Source: Vreelandella titanicae BH1
Lineage (GTDB): Bacteria > Pseudomonadota > Gammaproteobacteria > Pseudomonadales > Halomonadaceae
Assembly (NCBI RefSeq): GCF_000336575.1
Contig: NZ_AOPO01000001.1
Coordinates: 620,001-684,000, forward strand
Length of the DNA: 64,000 nt
Reading direction: 5' to 3'
The notes under the pieces were generated by a model. The model saw only the letters and a list, made by a program, of their open reading frames with translations, was not told the DNA's origin and ran no database searches. Positions 17,122 through 25,689 of the stretch are shown in pieces. Numbering within the stretch: the stretch's first letter is position 1; each line of letters starts with the position of its first letter. The position numbers were made by a program, and so were the translations under genes.

Positions 17122-18849
17122 TTAAAATTGTTGTTGAGACTGCTGTTGGTCTTGCTGCGCACACAGCGAGCGGTCGAGCACCGCGATAAAGCATGCGCCC
17201 CCCAGCTCGCTCTCCTCCAGGGTCACGGCGCCGCCGTGCTGGCGGCAGAGCCTGGCCACCAGCGCCAGGCCAATGCCCTGGTGTTTGCCCGTTTTGGTCG
17301 AAAAGCCTTCCTGGAAAATCGATTCGGCGAGCTGGGCAGGTACTCCGGGCCCGTTGTCCTCCACTTCGATCAACAGCTGCTCCCCCAAATCGGTGAAAAA
17401 CAGGCGTACTTTGGGCGCTTTACTCGGCCCATTCAGCGCTGCATGGCAGGCGTTGTCCAGCAAGTTACCCACCACGCTCATCATCACTTCTTGGCCGGTG
17501 GGCGTTAGCGGGCAGGAGAGCGAGCTTTGCTCATCGACTTCCAACGCTACGCCCAGCTCCCGCGCCCGGGTAAGTTTACCCAGTAGCGTACCGCTAAGCA
17601 CGGCGTCGGCCACGTTGCGCATTAAAAAGCTCATCTGCGCCTGGGCGCGTTCGGTTTCTTGATGGATCAGCGCGAGAGCTTCCTCGATGCGTTCTAACTG
17701 CAGTAATCCTGAGATGGTATAGAGCTTATTGGAAAACTCGTGGGCCTGGGCACGCAGCATATCCACATCACGGCTGGCCTGGGTAAGCGCGTGGGAAAGA
17801 TCGACAATTTCGCGACGGCTGCGGAAAGTGGCCACCGCCCCCTCAATCTCGCCTTCGTGCAGAATCGGCACGCGGTTGACCACCACCGGGTGATCGCCCA
17901 GCCACATCTCCTGGTCGAACTCCTGCTCTCCGCGTCGGAGCACCTCCAATAGCCGCGAATTAGGCACGACCTCGCGGATGGGCTGCCCCAGCAGCACATG
18001 CTCATCGTCCAGGTTGAGAAAGCGCCGCGCCTGCTGGTTGACCAAGGTAATATGACCTTCACGATTAACCGCCAGAATACCCTCGTGGATCGACTGCAAA
18101 ATGGCCTCTTTCTCCATAGCCAAGCGGGCAATCTCGTAGGGTTCCAGGCCTAAAATGACCTTTTTAAGATGCTGCGATAGCCAGTAAGCACCGGCAAAGC
18201 CGAGACAAATCATCAGCGCCACCAGCGCCCAGCCAAAGCTGTTGTAGCGGGCTACGTCCATGGCCACGCGATCCATCATAAAGCCGACGGACACCAGGCC
18301 AATGATATTGCCCTCTTCATCCCAAATGGGCGCTTTGCCACGAATGGCAGTGCCCAATGACCCGGTTGCCTCGGATACATAGTATTGGCCATGAATCAGC
18401 GCCTGATCATTATCGCCCCCCACCATTGGTTTCCCAATCCGCTCCGGCACGGGGTGGGAATAGCGAATACTTTGGGCGTTGCCTACAACGACATAGCGCG
18501 CGCCCGTTTCATGGCGAACGCGCTCTGCGAGGGGCTGAATAATGAAAGAGGGGTCGGGAATTGAAAAGGCGTTGATAATTTGCGGCATCGACGCCACCGT
18601 TTTGGCCACCGCCAGCGCTCGCTCGCCCATCTGCTGGCTAATAATTTCTGCCTTGCGGTGATTGAGGTAGGTGCCCTGCGCCAGTAGCATGCCTGCCAAC
18701 AGTAGTCCGACTAACAGCATTACCTGAAGGCGAAAACTGCGTTTATACCAGCTGCGCCTTGCGCGAGTGCGGCGCCAGCGCTGCAGGTCGGCTAACGTTC
18801 GGGGGCGGGAAGCGCTCATAGGTAGACTCGAAATGCGTGACCGCGCCAT
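17122..18849 (-). CDS. CitA/DcuS-type sensor histidine kinase
   Basis: Membrane sensor kinase that should detect an external carboxylate and phosphorylate the adjacent regulator. Layout: membrane helix near 42-62; periplasmic PAS/Cache domain (about 65-205) with the family segment IRYSHPVPERIGKP; second helix near 207-225; cytoplasmic PAS (about 240-345); then the kinase core with H370 in RAQAHEFSNKLYTISGLLQL, the CitA/DcuS H-box. The ATPase domain has N-box NLLDNACHAAL and G-boxes EDNGPGVP and GIGLALV. The C terminus is Gln-rich. The start is uncertain: an ATG ten codons later (MSASRPRT) is also possible and neither has a strong ribosome site. Confidence 0.88.
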   Translation of the reverse strand: MARSRISSLPMSASRPRTLADLQRWRRTRARRSWYKRSFRLQVMLLVGLLLAGMLLAQGTYLNHRKAEIISQQMGERALAVAKTVASMPQIINAFSIPDPSFIIQPLAERVRHETGARYVVVGNAQSIRYSHPVPERIGKPMVGGDNDQALIHGQYYVSEATGSLGTAIRGKAPIWDEEGNIIGLVSVGFMMDRVAMDVARYNSFGWALVALMICLGFAGAYWLSQHLKKVILGLEPYEIARLAMEKEAILQSIHEGILAVNREGHITLVNQQARRFLNLDDEHVLLGQPIREVVPNSRLLEVLRRGEQEFDQEMWLGDHPVVVNRVPILHEGEIEGAVATFRSRREIVDLSHALTQASRDVDMLRAQAHEFSNKLYTISGLLQLERIEEALALIHQETERAQAQMSFLMRNVADAVLSGTLLGKLTRARELGVALEVDEQSSLSCPLTPTGQEVMMSVVGNLLDNACHAALNGPSKAPKVRLFFTDLGEQLLIEVEDNGPGVPAQLAESIFQEGFSTKTGKHQGIGLALVARLCRQHGGAVTLEESELGGACFIAVLDRSLCAQQDQQQSQQQF

Positions 18850-18908
18850 TATGGCACGCGCCAGCCAACGGCGTTAATCGCCGTCACCCCAGAGTCATCG
18901 TTCGCTGA

Positions 18909-18914
18909 TATAAT
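18909..18914 (+). promoter_or_regulatory. -10 element (TATAAT) for the DUF481 gene
   Basis: A perfect TATAAT precedes the gene, but the -35 region is poor. A transcript from here would begin around position 18921. That supports translation from the GTG at 18945, which has AGGAGG six bases before it, and not from the ATG at 18921. Confidence 0.5.
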
Positions 18915-18944
18915 GGCCCAATGCCGAAATCAAGGAGGGATGTA

Positions 18945-19691
18945 GTGGCGATCGTTAGATGGATACTCTTGCTGGCCTGCTGGCCGCTATGGCTAACCGT
19001 GGCATATGCCAACCCGTTCTACGCTCCACCGCCTCCCCAGGAAGATGCGCCCGTGTTCAGTGGCGATGCTGAACTGGGCTTTACCCGCCTCTCGGGCAAT
19101 ACCGATAGCCAGACGCTGATCGGTAAAACGCTGCTGACGTGGCTTACCGGTAACTTCACCTACTCGCTGCGTGGTGAAGTGCGTAACGTCACCAAGGATG
19201 ACAAAACCAGCGCCGAGCAGTACTTAGTCGCAGGACGCGAACGCTATGAACTGGATGGCCCCCACTATCTGTTTGGGTTTGCCCGCTGGGAGAAGGATCG
19301 CTTTGCCGGTTACGACCAGCAGCTTTCTGCCATCGGTGGCTATGGGCGTCAGATTTTAGAGAACGATACCCATGTTTTTTCGCTGGAGGCAGGGCCAGGC
19401 TATCGTCATGACCGACTACGCGAACATGGCGATTATCGGTTAGCAGTGGCTTATACAGCGTTGGATTATCAATGGTTTTTTTCTGACTACGCCGATATTC
19501 AGCAGGAAATGTCGTTTGAGTACACCGACCAAAATACCACGTCGCGGTCGCTTACAGCGCTCACGGCAAGGCTCAATTCAAAGCTGTCGCTGCGCTTATC
19601 TCATGAAATCAAGCACAACTCCCAACCGCCTGACGACACCAGCGAGCGCACCGACAATACCACCAGCGCTTCACTGCTTTACCGCTGGTGA
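18945..19691 (+). CDS. DUF481 family outer-membrane protein (YdiY-like)
   Basis: Predicted outer-membrane beta-barrel of unknown function; family members in E. coli (YdiY) are described as salt-inducible. From the GTG start the product is about 248 residues: a signal peptide with a Trp/Leu-rich core ending near VAYANPFY, then alternating beta strands to a terminal aromatic (LLYRW), which is the usual barrel-assembly signal. Family features include the ELGFTRLSGNTDSQT start of the barrel and GGYGRQI in the middle. The GTG start is preferred because of its AGGAGG site. It is divergent from the sensor kinase and convergent with the ABC permease downstream. Confidence 0.85.
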   Translation: MAIVRWILLLACWPLWLTVAYANPFYAPPPPQEDAPVFSGDAELGFTRLSGNTDSQTLIGKTLLTWLTGNFTYSLRGEVRNVTKDDKTSAEQYLVAGRERYELDGPHYLFGFARWEKDRFAGYDQQLSAIGGYGRQILENDTHVFSLEAGPGYRHDRLREHGDYRLAVAYTALDYQWFFSDYADIQQEMSFEYTDQNTTSRSLTALTARLNSKLSLRLSHEIKHNSQPPDDTSERTDNTTSASLLYRW

Positions 19692-19705
19692 GTTGCGCAC
19701 TGGCC

Positions 19706-20476
19706 CTAGCGATTCTGACCACGGTGCGCCCAGCCGGTCATGCGTTTTTCCAGTTGGGCAAATAGCTCGTACATCACCATGGCCATGGCGCTGATCACCA
19801 GCAGTCCGGCAAAGACCAGCCCCATGCGCATTTGCGAACCGGCGCTCATCATCAGATAGCCAATGCCCTGATTGGAGGCGACCGTTTCTGACACTACTGT
19901 GCCTACAAACGCCAGAGTAATAGCGACTTTTAGCGAGGCAAAGAAATACGGCAGCGAGCGTGGCAGGCCCACTTTCAGCAACACATCAATACGCCGCGCG
20001 CCCAGCACTCGCAGTACGTCTTCCATCTCAGGCTCCAGCGTGGCTAAACCGGTAGCTACGTTCACCACAATAGGGAAGAAGCAGATTAAAAAGGCGGTGA
20101 GTATCGCCGGCACCGAGCCAATCCCAAACCAGACAACCAGGATGGGCACGAAAGCCACTTTGGGAATGGCATTAAAGCCGACTAACAGTGGGTAGCAAGC
20201 GTTATATAGAAAGCGTGACGAGCCGATAATAAAGCCCAACACCAGCCCCACGGCCACACCCAATCCAAAGCCAATCAGCGTTGTCCAGAAGGTTTGCCAG
20301 GAGTGCATGGCGATAGGCCCGGAATAAGTTACCAGCGCCTGGGCCGTCTCCAAGGCACTGGGGAAGATAAAGCTGGGCACATCAAACACCCGCACCGTTA
20401 CTTCCCAGATAACAACCAACGCGACCACCGCTATCCACGGCGCCAGTCGTTCAATTAACTGATTATTTTTCGTCAT
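19706..20476 (-). CDS. ABC transporter permease (SsuC/TauC/ThiX type)
   Basis: Inner-membrane permease of an NMT1/THI5-type importer. I start at MTKNNQLIERL (256 residues): an AAGG lies upstream, and the in-frame extension of 40 codons overlaps the end of the ATPase gene. Five or six hydrophobic helices are visible. The coupling loop is EDVLRVLGARRIDVLLKVGLP, the classic EAA-like motif of this family. Together with the ATPase and binding protein it forms a three-gene operon transcribed leftward. The substrate is unknown. Confidence 0.88.
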   Translation of the reverse strand: MTKNNQLIERLAPWIAVVALVVIWEVTVRVFDVPSFIFPSALETAQALVTYSGPIAMHSWQTFWTTLIGFGLGVAVGLVLGFIIGSSRFLYNACYPLLVGFNAIPKVAFVPILVVWFGIGSVPAILTAFLICFFPIVVNVATGLATLEPEMEDVLRVLGARRIDVLLKVGLPRSLPYFFASLKVAITLAFVGTVVSETVASNQGIGYLMMSAGSQMRMGLVFAGLLVISAMAMVMYELFAQLEKRMTGWAHRGQNR

Positions 20477-20510
20477 AAGTGCGCCTTTCATCAGGTGCTG
20501 GGGGCTTTTA

Positions 20511-21293
20511 TTAAGTGCTGCGCACTTCGCCAATTTGAGCACGCAGCTCCTGAACCAGATCAATAAAGGGTTTTCGGTAAGTGGTTTCCAGTGCACGGGG
20601 TCGCGGCAACTCTATTTCACGGCGCTCAATCACCCGTCCGGGGCGGCGGCTCATGATGTAGACGGTATCGGCCAGAAACGCCGCCTCGCGCAGATCGTGG
20701 GTCACCAGCACTACCGTAAAGCGCTGCGCTTCCCACAGGTCGCGCAGCACGCACCACAGCTCCTCGCGGGTAAACGCATCCAGTGCACCGAAGGGTTCAT
20801 CCAGCATTAGCAGGCGCGGCTGGTGAATCAACGCCCGGCAGATCGATGCCCGCTGCTGCATACCACCGGAAAGCTGCCACGGATACTGCTCTTCGTAGCC
20901 TTCAAGCCCAACGGTCTTGAGCAGCTTGCGAGCCCAGCCGACAAACTCTTCGCGCCGTTTACGAAACTGATGGCGGTAGGGTTTAACGATCTCCAACGGC
21001 AGTAGGACGTTATCCAGTGTGGTGCGCCAGGGCAGCAGGTTGGCGTTCTGAAATGCCATGCCGGAGATCTTCAGCGGCCCGGTGACCGGTTCTCCATCCA
21101 CTCGTACGGCACCGGTGGTAGGCGCATGCAGACCGGTGCAGAGCTTCATAAAGGTCGATTTACCGCAGCCGGAGGGGCCCACGAAAGCGACGAACTCGCC
21201 TTCGTGAATACTCAGGTTGATGTCTTCAATGGCATTACCCGCCGCATCGTAGGCCAGGCTAACATCATCAAAGGTGACGAACGCTGCCGACAT
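20511..21293 (-). CDS. ABC transporter ATP-binding protein (SsuB/TauB/ThiZ type)
   Basis: ATPase of the same importer, 260 residues. Walker A is GPSGCGKST near residue 39, the signature is LSGGMQQRASICRAL, Walker B is LLMLDEPFGALD, and the switch histidine is in VLVTHDLREA. These are typical of the nitrate/sulfonate/taurine ATPase group. It begins 2 bp after the binding-protein stop codon. Confidence 0.9.
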   Translation of the reverse strand: MSAAFVTFDDVSLAYDAAGNAIEDINLSIHEGEFVAFVGPSGCGKSTFMKLCTGLHAPTTGAVRVDGEPVTGPLKISGMAFQNANLLPWRTTLDNVLLPLEIVKPYRHQFRKRREEFVGWARKLLKTVGLEGYEEQYPWQLSGGMQQRASICRALIHQPRLLMLDEPFGALDAFTREELWCVLRDLWEAQRFTVVLVTHDLREAAFLADTVYIMSRRPGRVIERREIELPRPRALETTYRKPFIDLVQELRAQIGEVRST

Positions 21294-21295
21294 GC

Positions 21296-22408
21296 TTATT
21301 CGCCCTCGGCCGGAAACAGCATGCGTTCTTCCTGGGCAGGTAAGTAGTTTGAACTAAACACCTGATCGGGCGAAGGAATTGACGTGAGGTCGTAAGCATC
21401 GGCAACCAGTTGAATCGCCTGAGCCAGGCGCTCGTCATCCACTCCGCCCACGCCATTTTCGCGCACTTCAGGAGTGTCGACGACGCCATCCAGAGCGAGT
21501 TTTAAGCGCCTAGTCTCCATTTCCACATCGATCAGGCCATCGCGGTTTTTAACATACTCAATGGCAGCCTCGGGATCGGCAATAGTGTCGCCCAGGGCGC
21601 GGTTGAAGGCGCGCAGAAAGCCCTGCACGGCTTCCGGATTTTCTTCGGCGAAGGATTCACTAGCGATAATGGCGTTGCCGTACAGGGGCACGCCGTAGTC
21701 TGGGAACGGCATAATAGTCAGCTCGTCTTCGCTCATTCCCCGCTCTTCAAGATTGAGCAGGCTGGTGAAGTAGAAGCCAGTGATTGCATCCACATCGCCC
21801 CGGGTTATCAGCGTTTCGCGCAGCGTAGGGTCGACGTTTTGCCACTCCACCGCGTCGGCGTCCAGATTATTAGCCGCGGCAAACACGCCCCAGGCGCGGT
21901 AGCCGGTATCGAAGGTGGGGGCGGCGATGGTTTTACCGGCTAAATCAGCCGGGCTCTCGATGCCGCGGTCTTTGCGGGCAAACACCGCCGCGGGGGTGCC
22001 GTCGTAGACGATATAGACGCCTTGGATACCGGGGCCATCGGGGTTTTCGGCGAGAAACTCGACCAGCGCATTAAGATCGCCAAAGCCCATTTCATAGGCC
22101 CCGGACGCCACGCGATTAATCGCACCCGCCGAGCCGCTGCCGGAATCAATCTGAACGTCCAACCCTTCGTCGGCGAAGTAGCCTTTCTCTTCAGCCATCA
22201 AAAACGGCGCGGAGGGGCCTTCAAAGCGCCAATCCAGCTGAAAACGTATTTGGGTATCGTCGGCGTAACTGATAGCCGGTATTAACATCAGCGCTGCCGC
22301 GCAGCCGGTGAGCAGGCGCGCCGTAGAAAAACCTGGTGTTGCAGTGGGAAAACCTAGTGTTGAAGTAGAAAAACGGCGTTTAGAAGTGGAGGTCATCATC
22401 GTGAGCAT
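21296..22408 (-). CDS. NMT1/THI5-like ABC transporter substrate-binding protein
   Basis: Periplasmic binding protein that defines the importer substrate. After an unusual N terminus the mature protein begins near YADDTQIRFQLDW, and the sequence FEGPSAPFLMAEEKGYFADEGLDV is the NMT1/THI5 signature. Related proteins bind hydroxymethylpyrimidine precursors, pyrimidines, taurine or sulfonates. No TPP riboswitch is visible upstream, so thiamine precursors are less likely; a sigma-54-like promoter suggests a nitrogenous substrate. The N-region contains about three 7-residue repeats before the hydrophobic core. Start choice is uncertain: the fourth-codon ATG has an AAGG about 10 bases upstream and may be the true start. 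Confidence 0.85.
   Translation of the reverse strand: MLTMMTSTSKRRFSTSTLGFPTATPGFSTARLLTGCAAALMLIPAISYADDTQIRFQLDWRFEGPSAPFLMAEEKGYFADEGLDVQIDSGSGSAGAINRVASGAYEMGFGDLNALVEFLAENPDGPGIQGVYIVYDGTPAAVFARKDRGIESPADLAGKTIAAPTFDTGYRAWGVFAAANNLDADAVEWQNVDPTLRETLITRGDVDAITGFYFTSLLNLEERGMSEDELTIMPFPDYGVPLYGNAIIASESFAEENPEAVQGFLRAFNRALGDTIADPEAAIEYVKNRDGLIDVEMETRRLKLALDGVVDTPEVRENGVGGVDDERLAQAIQLVADAYDLTSIPSPDQVFSSNYLPAQEERMLFPAEGE
22323..22385. repeat. Three degenerate 21-bp tandem repeats in a signal-peptide coding region
   Basis: Units begin GTAGAAAAACCTGG, GTGGGAAAACCTAG and GTAGAAAAACGGCG on the plus strand. In protein they give heptads STSKRRF, STSTLGF and PTATPGF just before the hydrophobic core. 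Being 21 bp, copy-number changes keep the reading frame. Confidence 0.7.
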
Positions 22409-22436
22409 ACCTTGTATACAAAATATGCTTTAGCAT

Positions 22437-22452
22437 TGCAGCAATACTGCCA
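22437..22452 (-). promoter_or_regulatory. Sigma-54-like promoter of the NMT1-type ABC operon
   Basis: Minus-strand TGGCAG-TATTG-CTGCA keeps GG-N10-GC spacing and differs from TGGCAC-N5-TTGCA at two positions. The start point would be near 22425. A palindrome TTGTATACAA at 22412-22421 lies between it and the start codon and could bind a repressor. About 80-105 bp upstream lie GGTGCA, TGCACC and GCACCA half-sites (22530-22557). Confidence 0.45.
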
Positions 22453-22570
22453 TTATTGATTTTTTATTTAATTTTCATGCTATTAGGTAGACAGTTAAGT
22501 GCCGCCGCCCTCCGCTATATGGCCAAAATGGTGCATTTGCACCTGAGCAACGCACCAAGTTAAAACATAT

Positions 22571-22647
22571 TAGACGTTGGTCTAAATTGGCGATATACTA
22601 AGCTCAGTTTCCTGTCTTGCGCCATTCCTTGAATGGCGCTTTTTTTT
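22571..22647 (+). ncRNA. Orphan promoter-terminator unit: short leader RNA or attenuator upstream of the BCCT gene
   Basis: A plus-strand promoter TAGACG-N17-TATACT (22571-22599) is followed within about 20 bp by a strong intrinsic terminator: GCGCCATTC/GAATGGCGC with a 3-nt loop and eight T residues (22619-22647). No plus-strand gene lies before it, and the BCCT carrier starts 120 bp later. It could produce a transcript of about 40 nt or attenuate transcription into the carrier gene. The rest of the 361-bp gap holds the ABC operon promoter and nothing else I recognise. Confidence 0.45.
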
Positions 22648-22769
22648 ACCTGTAATTTCGCCTGCTTCAATCACCAACTTCTGAACGCTCATGTGGCGTT
22701 ACACCGCTTAACGGCACGCTTTAATAGGCTGCTATTTCAGTTTCTCGCTCTCCCCATAAGGTATTTAAC

Positions 22770-24323
22770 ATGACCCACCCCAGCCCCAATTCTGAGGGTT
22801 CTCAGCGGTTTTCGCTCGGCGACCCTATTGTATTGATATTAAGTATCGGCTTTATCGTTGCCTTTCTCGCACTGTCGCTTTACGACGTAACTCTGGTAGC
22901 TGACAGCATCAGCGCTGGCTTCGCCTGGACCGCGCTAGTGCTGGGCAGTTACTTTCAACTGCTGCTCCTGCTGACGTTCTTTATCGCCATCGGTTTGGCC
23001 ATAACCCCAGCCTCTAAAGCTAAAATCGGCAATTTAGATGCACCAGAAATGAGCACGTTTAAGTGGCTCTCGATCATTCTGTGTACGCTGCTGGCAGGCG
23101 GTGGCGTATTCTTTGCCGCCGGTGAGCCGGTATACCACTTTGTGGTAACGCCTCCCGCGTTTGATAGCGAAGCAGGCACCGCTGACGCCGTTTCCGGCGC
23201 CTTGGGGCAGTCCTTCATGCACTGGGGCTTTATGGCTTGGGCGGTACTGGGGTCGCTAACCGCCGTGGTGCTTGCCCATGCGCACTACGTGAAAGGCCAG
23301 CCGCTTCAGCCCCGCACCCTGCTCTACCCCGTACTGGGTGAGCGACTAATGCGCGGCCCGCTGGGCAGCATCGTCGATGCCTGCTGCGTAATTGCTTTGG
23401 TTGCGGGCACTGTGGGTCCAATTGGTTTTTTGGCCACCCAGGTCAGCTTCGGCCTGCACGAGCTGTTTGGCTTACCGGAAGGTTATCCCGGCCAGTTGAT
23501 CATTCTAGCCGTACTCGGCAGCATCTACGTGCTCTCTTCCATGAGCGGCGTACACAAAGGCATTCAACTACTTAGCCGCTTTAACGTGCTACTGGCGCTA
23601 GCCATTGGCGCGGTCATTATTGTTTTTGGCCCCACACTGTTTTTGGTCAATAGCTACGTTTCAGGCATGGGCGCGTATGTCAGCGAATTCTTTACCATGG
23701 CGACCATGACCGCAGAGACCGCTCCGGCGTGGTGGATGCAGTGGTGGACAGTATTCTTCTTTGCCTGGTTTATTGGCTATGCGCCGCTGATGGCGATTTT
23801 TGTGGCGCGTATTTCCCGCGGTCGCAGCATCCGCGAAATGATCATCGCGGTAGCAATCCTGGCACCGATTGCCACCACCGTGTGGTTTACCCTGCTGGGC
23901 GGCTCAGGCATTTATTATCAACTCACCGGGGTGATTGATTTAACCGAGGCGCTGAACAACTTCCAGTTTGATGTAGCCACCTTAACCATTGCCCAAGCAC
24001 TGCCCGGCGGTACCTGGATGGCACTAGCGATCCTGCTTCTGACCACCATTTTCGTTGCGACCACCGGCGACTCAATGAGCTACGCCATTGCGGTAGTGGG
24101 GGCGGGGCACGATAACCCCAGCCCGGTCATGCGGGCGTTTTGGGGGATCGCCATGGCGTTGATGGCAGCGGTACTGCTGTATATGGGCGCAGGCCAGATT
24201 GGCGCGCTGCAGCAGTTCATTGTTATCACCGCGATTCCGGTCTCGTTGATACTGCTGCCGTCACTCTGGAATGGCCCACAGGCAGCCTACGCCATGGCCC
24301 GTGAACAGGGCATTATTGATTAA
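22770..24323 (+). CDS. BCCT-family betaine/carnitine/choline-type transporter
   Basis: Inner-membrane carrier for trimethylammonium-type solutes, coupled to sodium or protons. The 517 residues show twelve hydrophobic segments. The family signature is clear: WWMQWWTVFFFAWFIGYAP followed by FVARISRGRSIREMI around residues 320-360. Earlier, GVFFAAGEPVYHF corresponds to the TM3-4 region of BetP. There is no long charged C-terminal osmosensory tail of the BetP type, so uptake for nutrition is as likely as osmoprotection. The start follows AAGG. It is divergent from the NMT1-type ABC operon and convergent with flagellin, with only 24 bp between stop codons. Confidence 0.9.
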   Translation: MTHPSPNSEGSQRFSLGDPIVLILSIGFIVAFLALSLYDVTLVADSISAGFAWTALVLGSYFQLLLLLTFFIAIGLAITPASKAKIGNLDAPEMSTFKWLSIILCTLLAGGGVFFAAGEPVYHFVVTPPAFDSEAGTADAVSGALGQSFMHWGFMAWAVLGSLTAVVLAHAHYVKGQPLQPRTLLYPVLGERLMRGPLGSIVDACCVIALVAGTVGPIGFLATQVSFGLHELFGLPEGYPGQLIILAVLGSIYVLSSMSGVHKGIQLLSRFNVLLALAIGAVIIVFGPTLFLVNSYVSGMGAYVSEFFTMATMTAETAPAWWMQWWTVFFFAWFIGYAPLMAIFVARISRGRSIREMIIAVAILAPIATTVWFTLLGGSGIYYQLTGVIDLTEALNNFQFDVATLTIAQALPGGTWMALAILLLTTIFVATTGDSMSYAIAVVGAGHDNPSPVMRAFWGIAMALMAAVLLYMGAGQIGALQQFIVITAIPVSLILLPSLWNGPQAAYAMAREQGIID

Positions 24324-24347
24324 GAGAGCTGCGCTACAGTGCTTACC

Positions 24348-25169
24348 TTATAGCCCTTCCAGCAGGCGCAGAATCATCTGCGGCTGCTGGTTGGCCTGAA
24401 CCAACATAGCAATGCCTGCCTGCTGCAGGATCTGGGCGCGCACAAGGTTGGAGACTTCCTTAGCATAATCGGCATCCTGAATACGCGACTGGGCAGCGGA
24501 GGTGTTAACAATACTGTTATTGAGGCCATCAATTACGCTTTCAAAACGGTTTTGCACCGCCCCCAAATAGCTACGTTGGCGATCTAACCGCTTGATCGCC
24601 TCATCCACTCTATCTATCGGTTTATCCGTCCCACTGAAATCCTCAGTCACGTCCAAACCATCAAGACCCAACCCCTGTAAATTCATGGCTTCAAAACGAA
24701 CGGCAATGGTATCGCCAACGTTAGCACCCACTTGAATGTTCAGTGATTTAGTGTCGTTCAAAAGCCCAATGCCATTGAAGTTACTTTTCCCGGCGATGCG
24801 CTCAATCTCTTCTAAACGTTGATCAATTTCGTCTTGGATAGAATCCAGGTCGTCGGAAGAGTTGGTGCCGTTAGCTGCTTGTACACTCAGCTCACGGATG
24901 CGCTGCAGGTTGTCGTTAATCTGATTAAGCGAGCCTTCCGCCGTCTGCACCATTGATATGCCATCATTGGTGTTGCGGATCGCCTGGGTCATGCCTTTGA
25001 TTTGCGCCGTCATACGATTGGCAATCGCCTGGCCGGCAGGGTCATCCTTGGCACTATTGATGCGCAGCCCAGAAGAGAGGCGCTGCATGGCGGTCTGCAT
25101 GGCCTGCTGACTGCCGCGCAGATTGTTCTGCACGGTTAGCGACATCACATTGGTATTTAGGCTGAGCAA
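24348..25169 (-). CDS. fliC: Flagellin (short form, TTG start)
   Basis: Structural protein of the flagellar filament, exported through the flagellar type III system. At 273 residues it has only conserved ends: N-terminal D0/D1 (about 1-160: NTNVMSLTVQNNL, QRLSSGLRINSAKDDPAGQAIA) and C-terminal D1/D0 (about 185-273: RSYLGAVQNRFESVI, then ILQQAGIAMLVQANQQPQMIL). The variable outer domains are almost absent. The start codon is TTG, supported by GGAGG six bases upstream and by alignment of MLSLNTNV with normal flagellin starts. A sigma-28-like promoter lies upstream. No other filament genes are next to it. Confidence 0.93.
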   Translation of the reverse strand: MLSLNTNVMSLTVQNNLRGSQQAMQTAMQRLSSGLRINSAKDDPAGQAIANRMTAQIKGMTQAIRNTNDGISMVQTAEGSLNQINDNLQRIRELSVQAANGTNSSDDLDSIQDEIDQRLEEIERIAGKSNFNGIGLLNDTKSLNIQVGANVGDTIAVRFEAMNLQGLGLDGLDVTEDFSGTDKPIDRVDEAIKRLDRQRSYLGAVQNRFESVIDGLNNSIVNTSAAQSRIQDADYAKEVSNLVRAQILQQAGIAMLVQANQQPQMILRLLEGL

Positions 25170-25221
25170 CGCACGCCTCCAGGGAAGTTAGCGCGCCCGA
25201 TTGATGGCGGCTACAACGTTA

Positions 25222-25248
25222 CTATCGGCCTAAACGCAAAAATCATGA
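25222..25248 (-). promoter_or_regulatory. Sigma-28-like promoter of flagellin
   Basis: On the minus strand a good GCCGATAG -10 element (25222-25229) is preceded at 15 bp by TCAT, a weak version of the TAAA -35 element. The predicted start point is about 45 nt upstream of the TTG start codon. It overlaps the 3' end of the folK-like gene. Confidence 0.55.
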
Positions 25249-25689
25249 ACACTTTTGAGGCTCAAGGCTGCGACCACTACTCGCCAGCACTTCATCAACA
25301 GGTTTTTTTACATAGTCGTGCAGGTAGTAACCGTCATCGACCACCTCTCCATCCCAAGCCACAATGTCTAGATCCATAGTACGTGGCCCCGATTTAATCG
25401 CTCCCCGAACACGGCCCAGACGATCTTCCACCCCTTTGAGGTAAGCACGAAACGCTTCACGCTCAAGCGGTGTGCTCACCAACAGCGCGGCGTTTAGGAA
25501 ATCGGGTTGCTGCTGGTACCCCACCGGCTGGGTGCGAATCGTTTTGGAACGAGCCAACAGATTGCACTCACGGTTAATGATATCGACCGCCTGAGCCACA
25601 TAGTGGTCTGGGTCGATGTTAGAACCTAAAGAGATCAAGCACTCATGGAGCGCTTCAGATTGTTTGGTAAACAACGTCGTTGGTGGCAT
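25243..25689 (-). CDS. FolK-like 6-hydroxymethyl-dihydropterin pyrophosphokinase paralogue
   Basis: HPPK-fold protein, 148 residues. Visible features are the ISLGSNIDP start of the fold at about residue 19, PVGYQQQPDFLNAA, and the catalytic metal motif GPRTMDLDIVAWDG near residue 100. The region after this motif diverges from housekeeping FolK, so it may be a second, specialised pterin kinase. It is divergent from folM, another pterin gene; such folM-folK2 pairs occur in pseudomonads and relatives. Whether the main folK gene lies elsewhere cannot be seen here. Confidence 0.82.
   Translation of the reverse strand: MPPTTLFTKQSEALHECLISLGSNIDPDHYVAQAVDIINRECNLLARSKTIRTQPVGYQQQPDFLNAALLVSTPLEREAFRAYLKGVEDRLGRVRGAIKSGPRTMDLDIVAWDGEVVDDGYYLHDYVKKPVDEVLASSGRSLEPQKCS

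Noticed and set aside
22409..22769. TPP riboswitch upstream of the NMT1/THI5-type gene
   Set aside because: The conserved CUGAGA core and pairing regions are absent on the minus strand.
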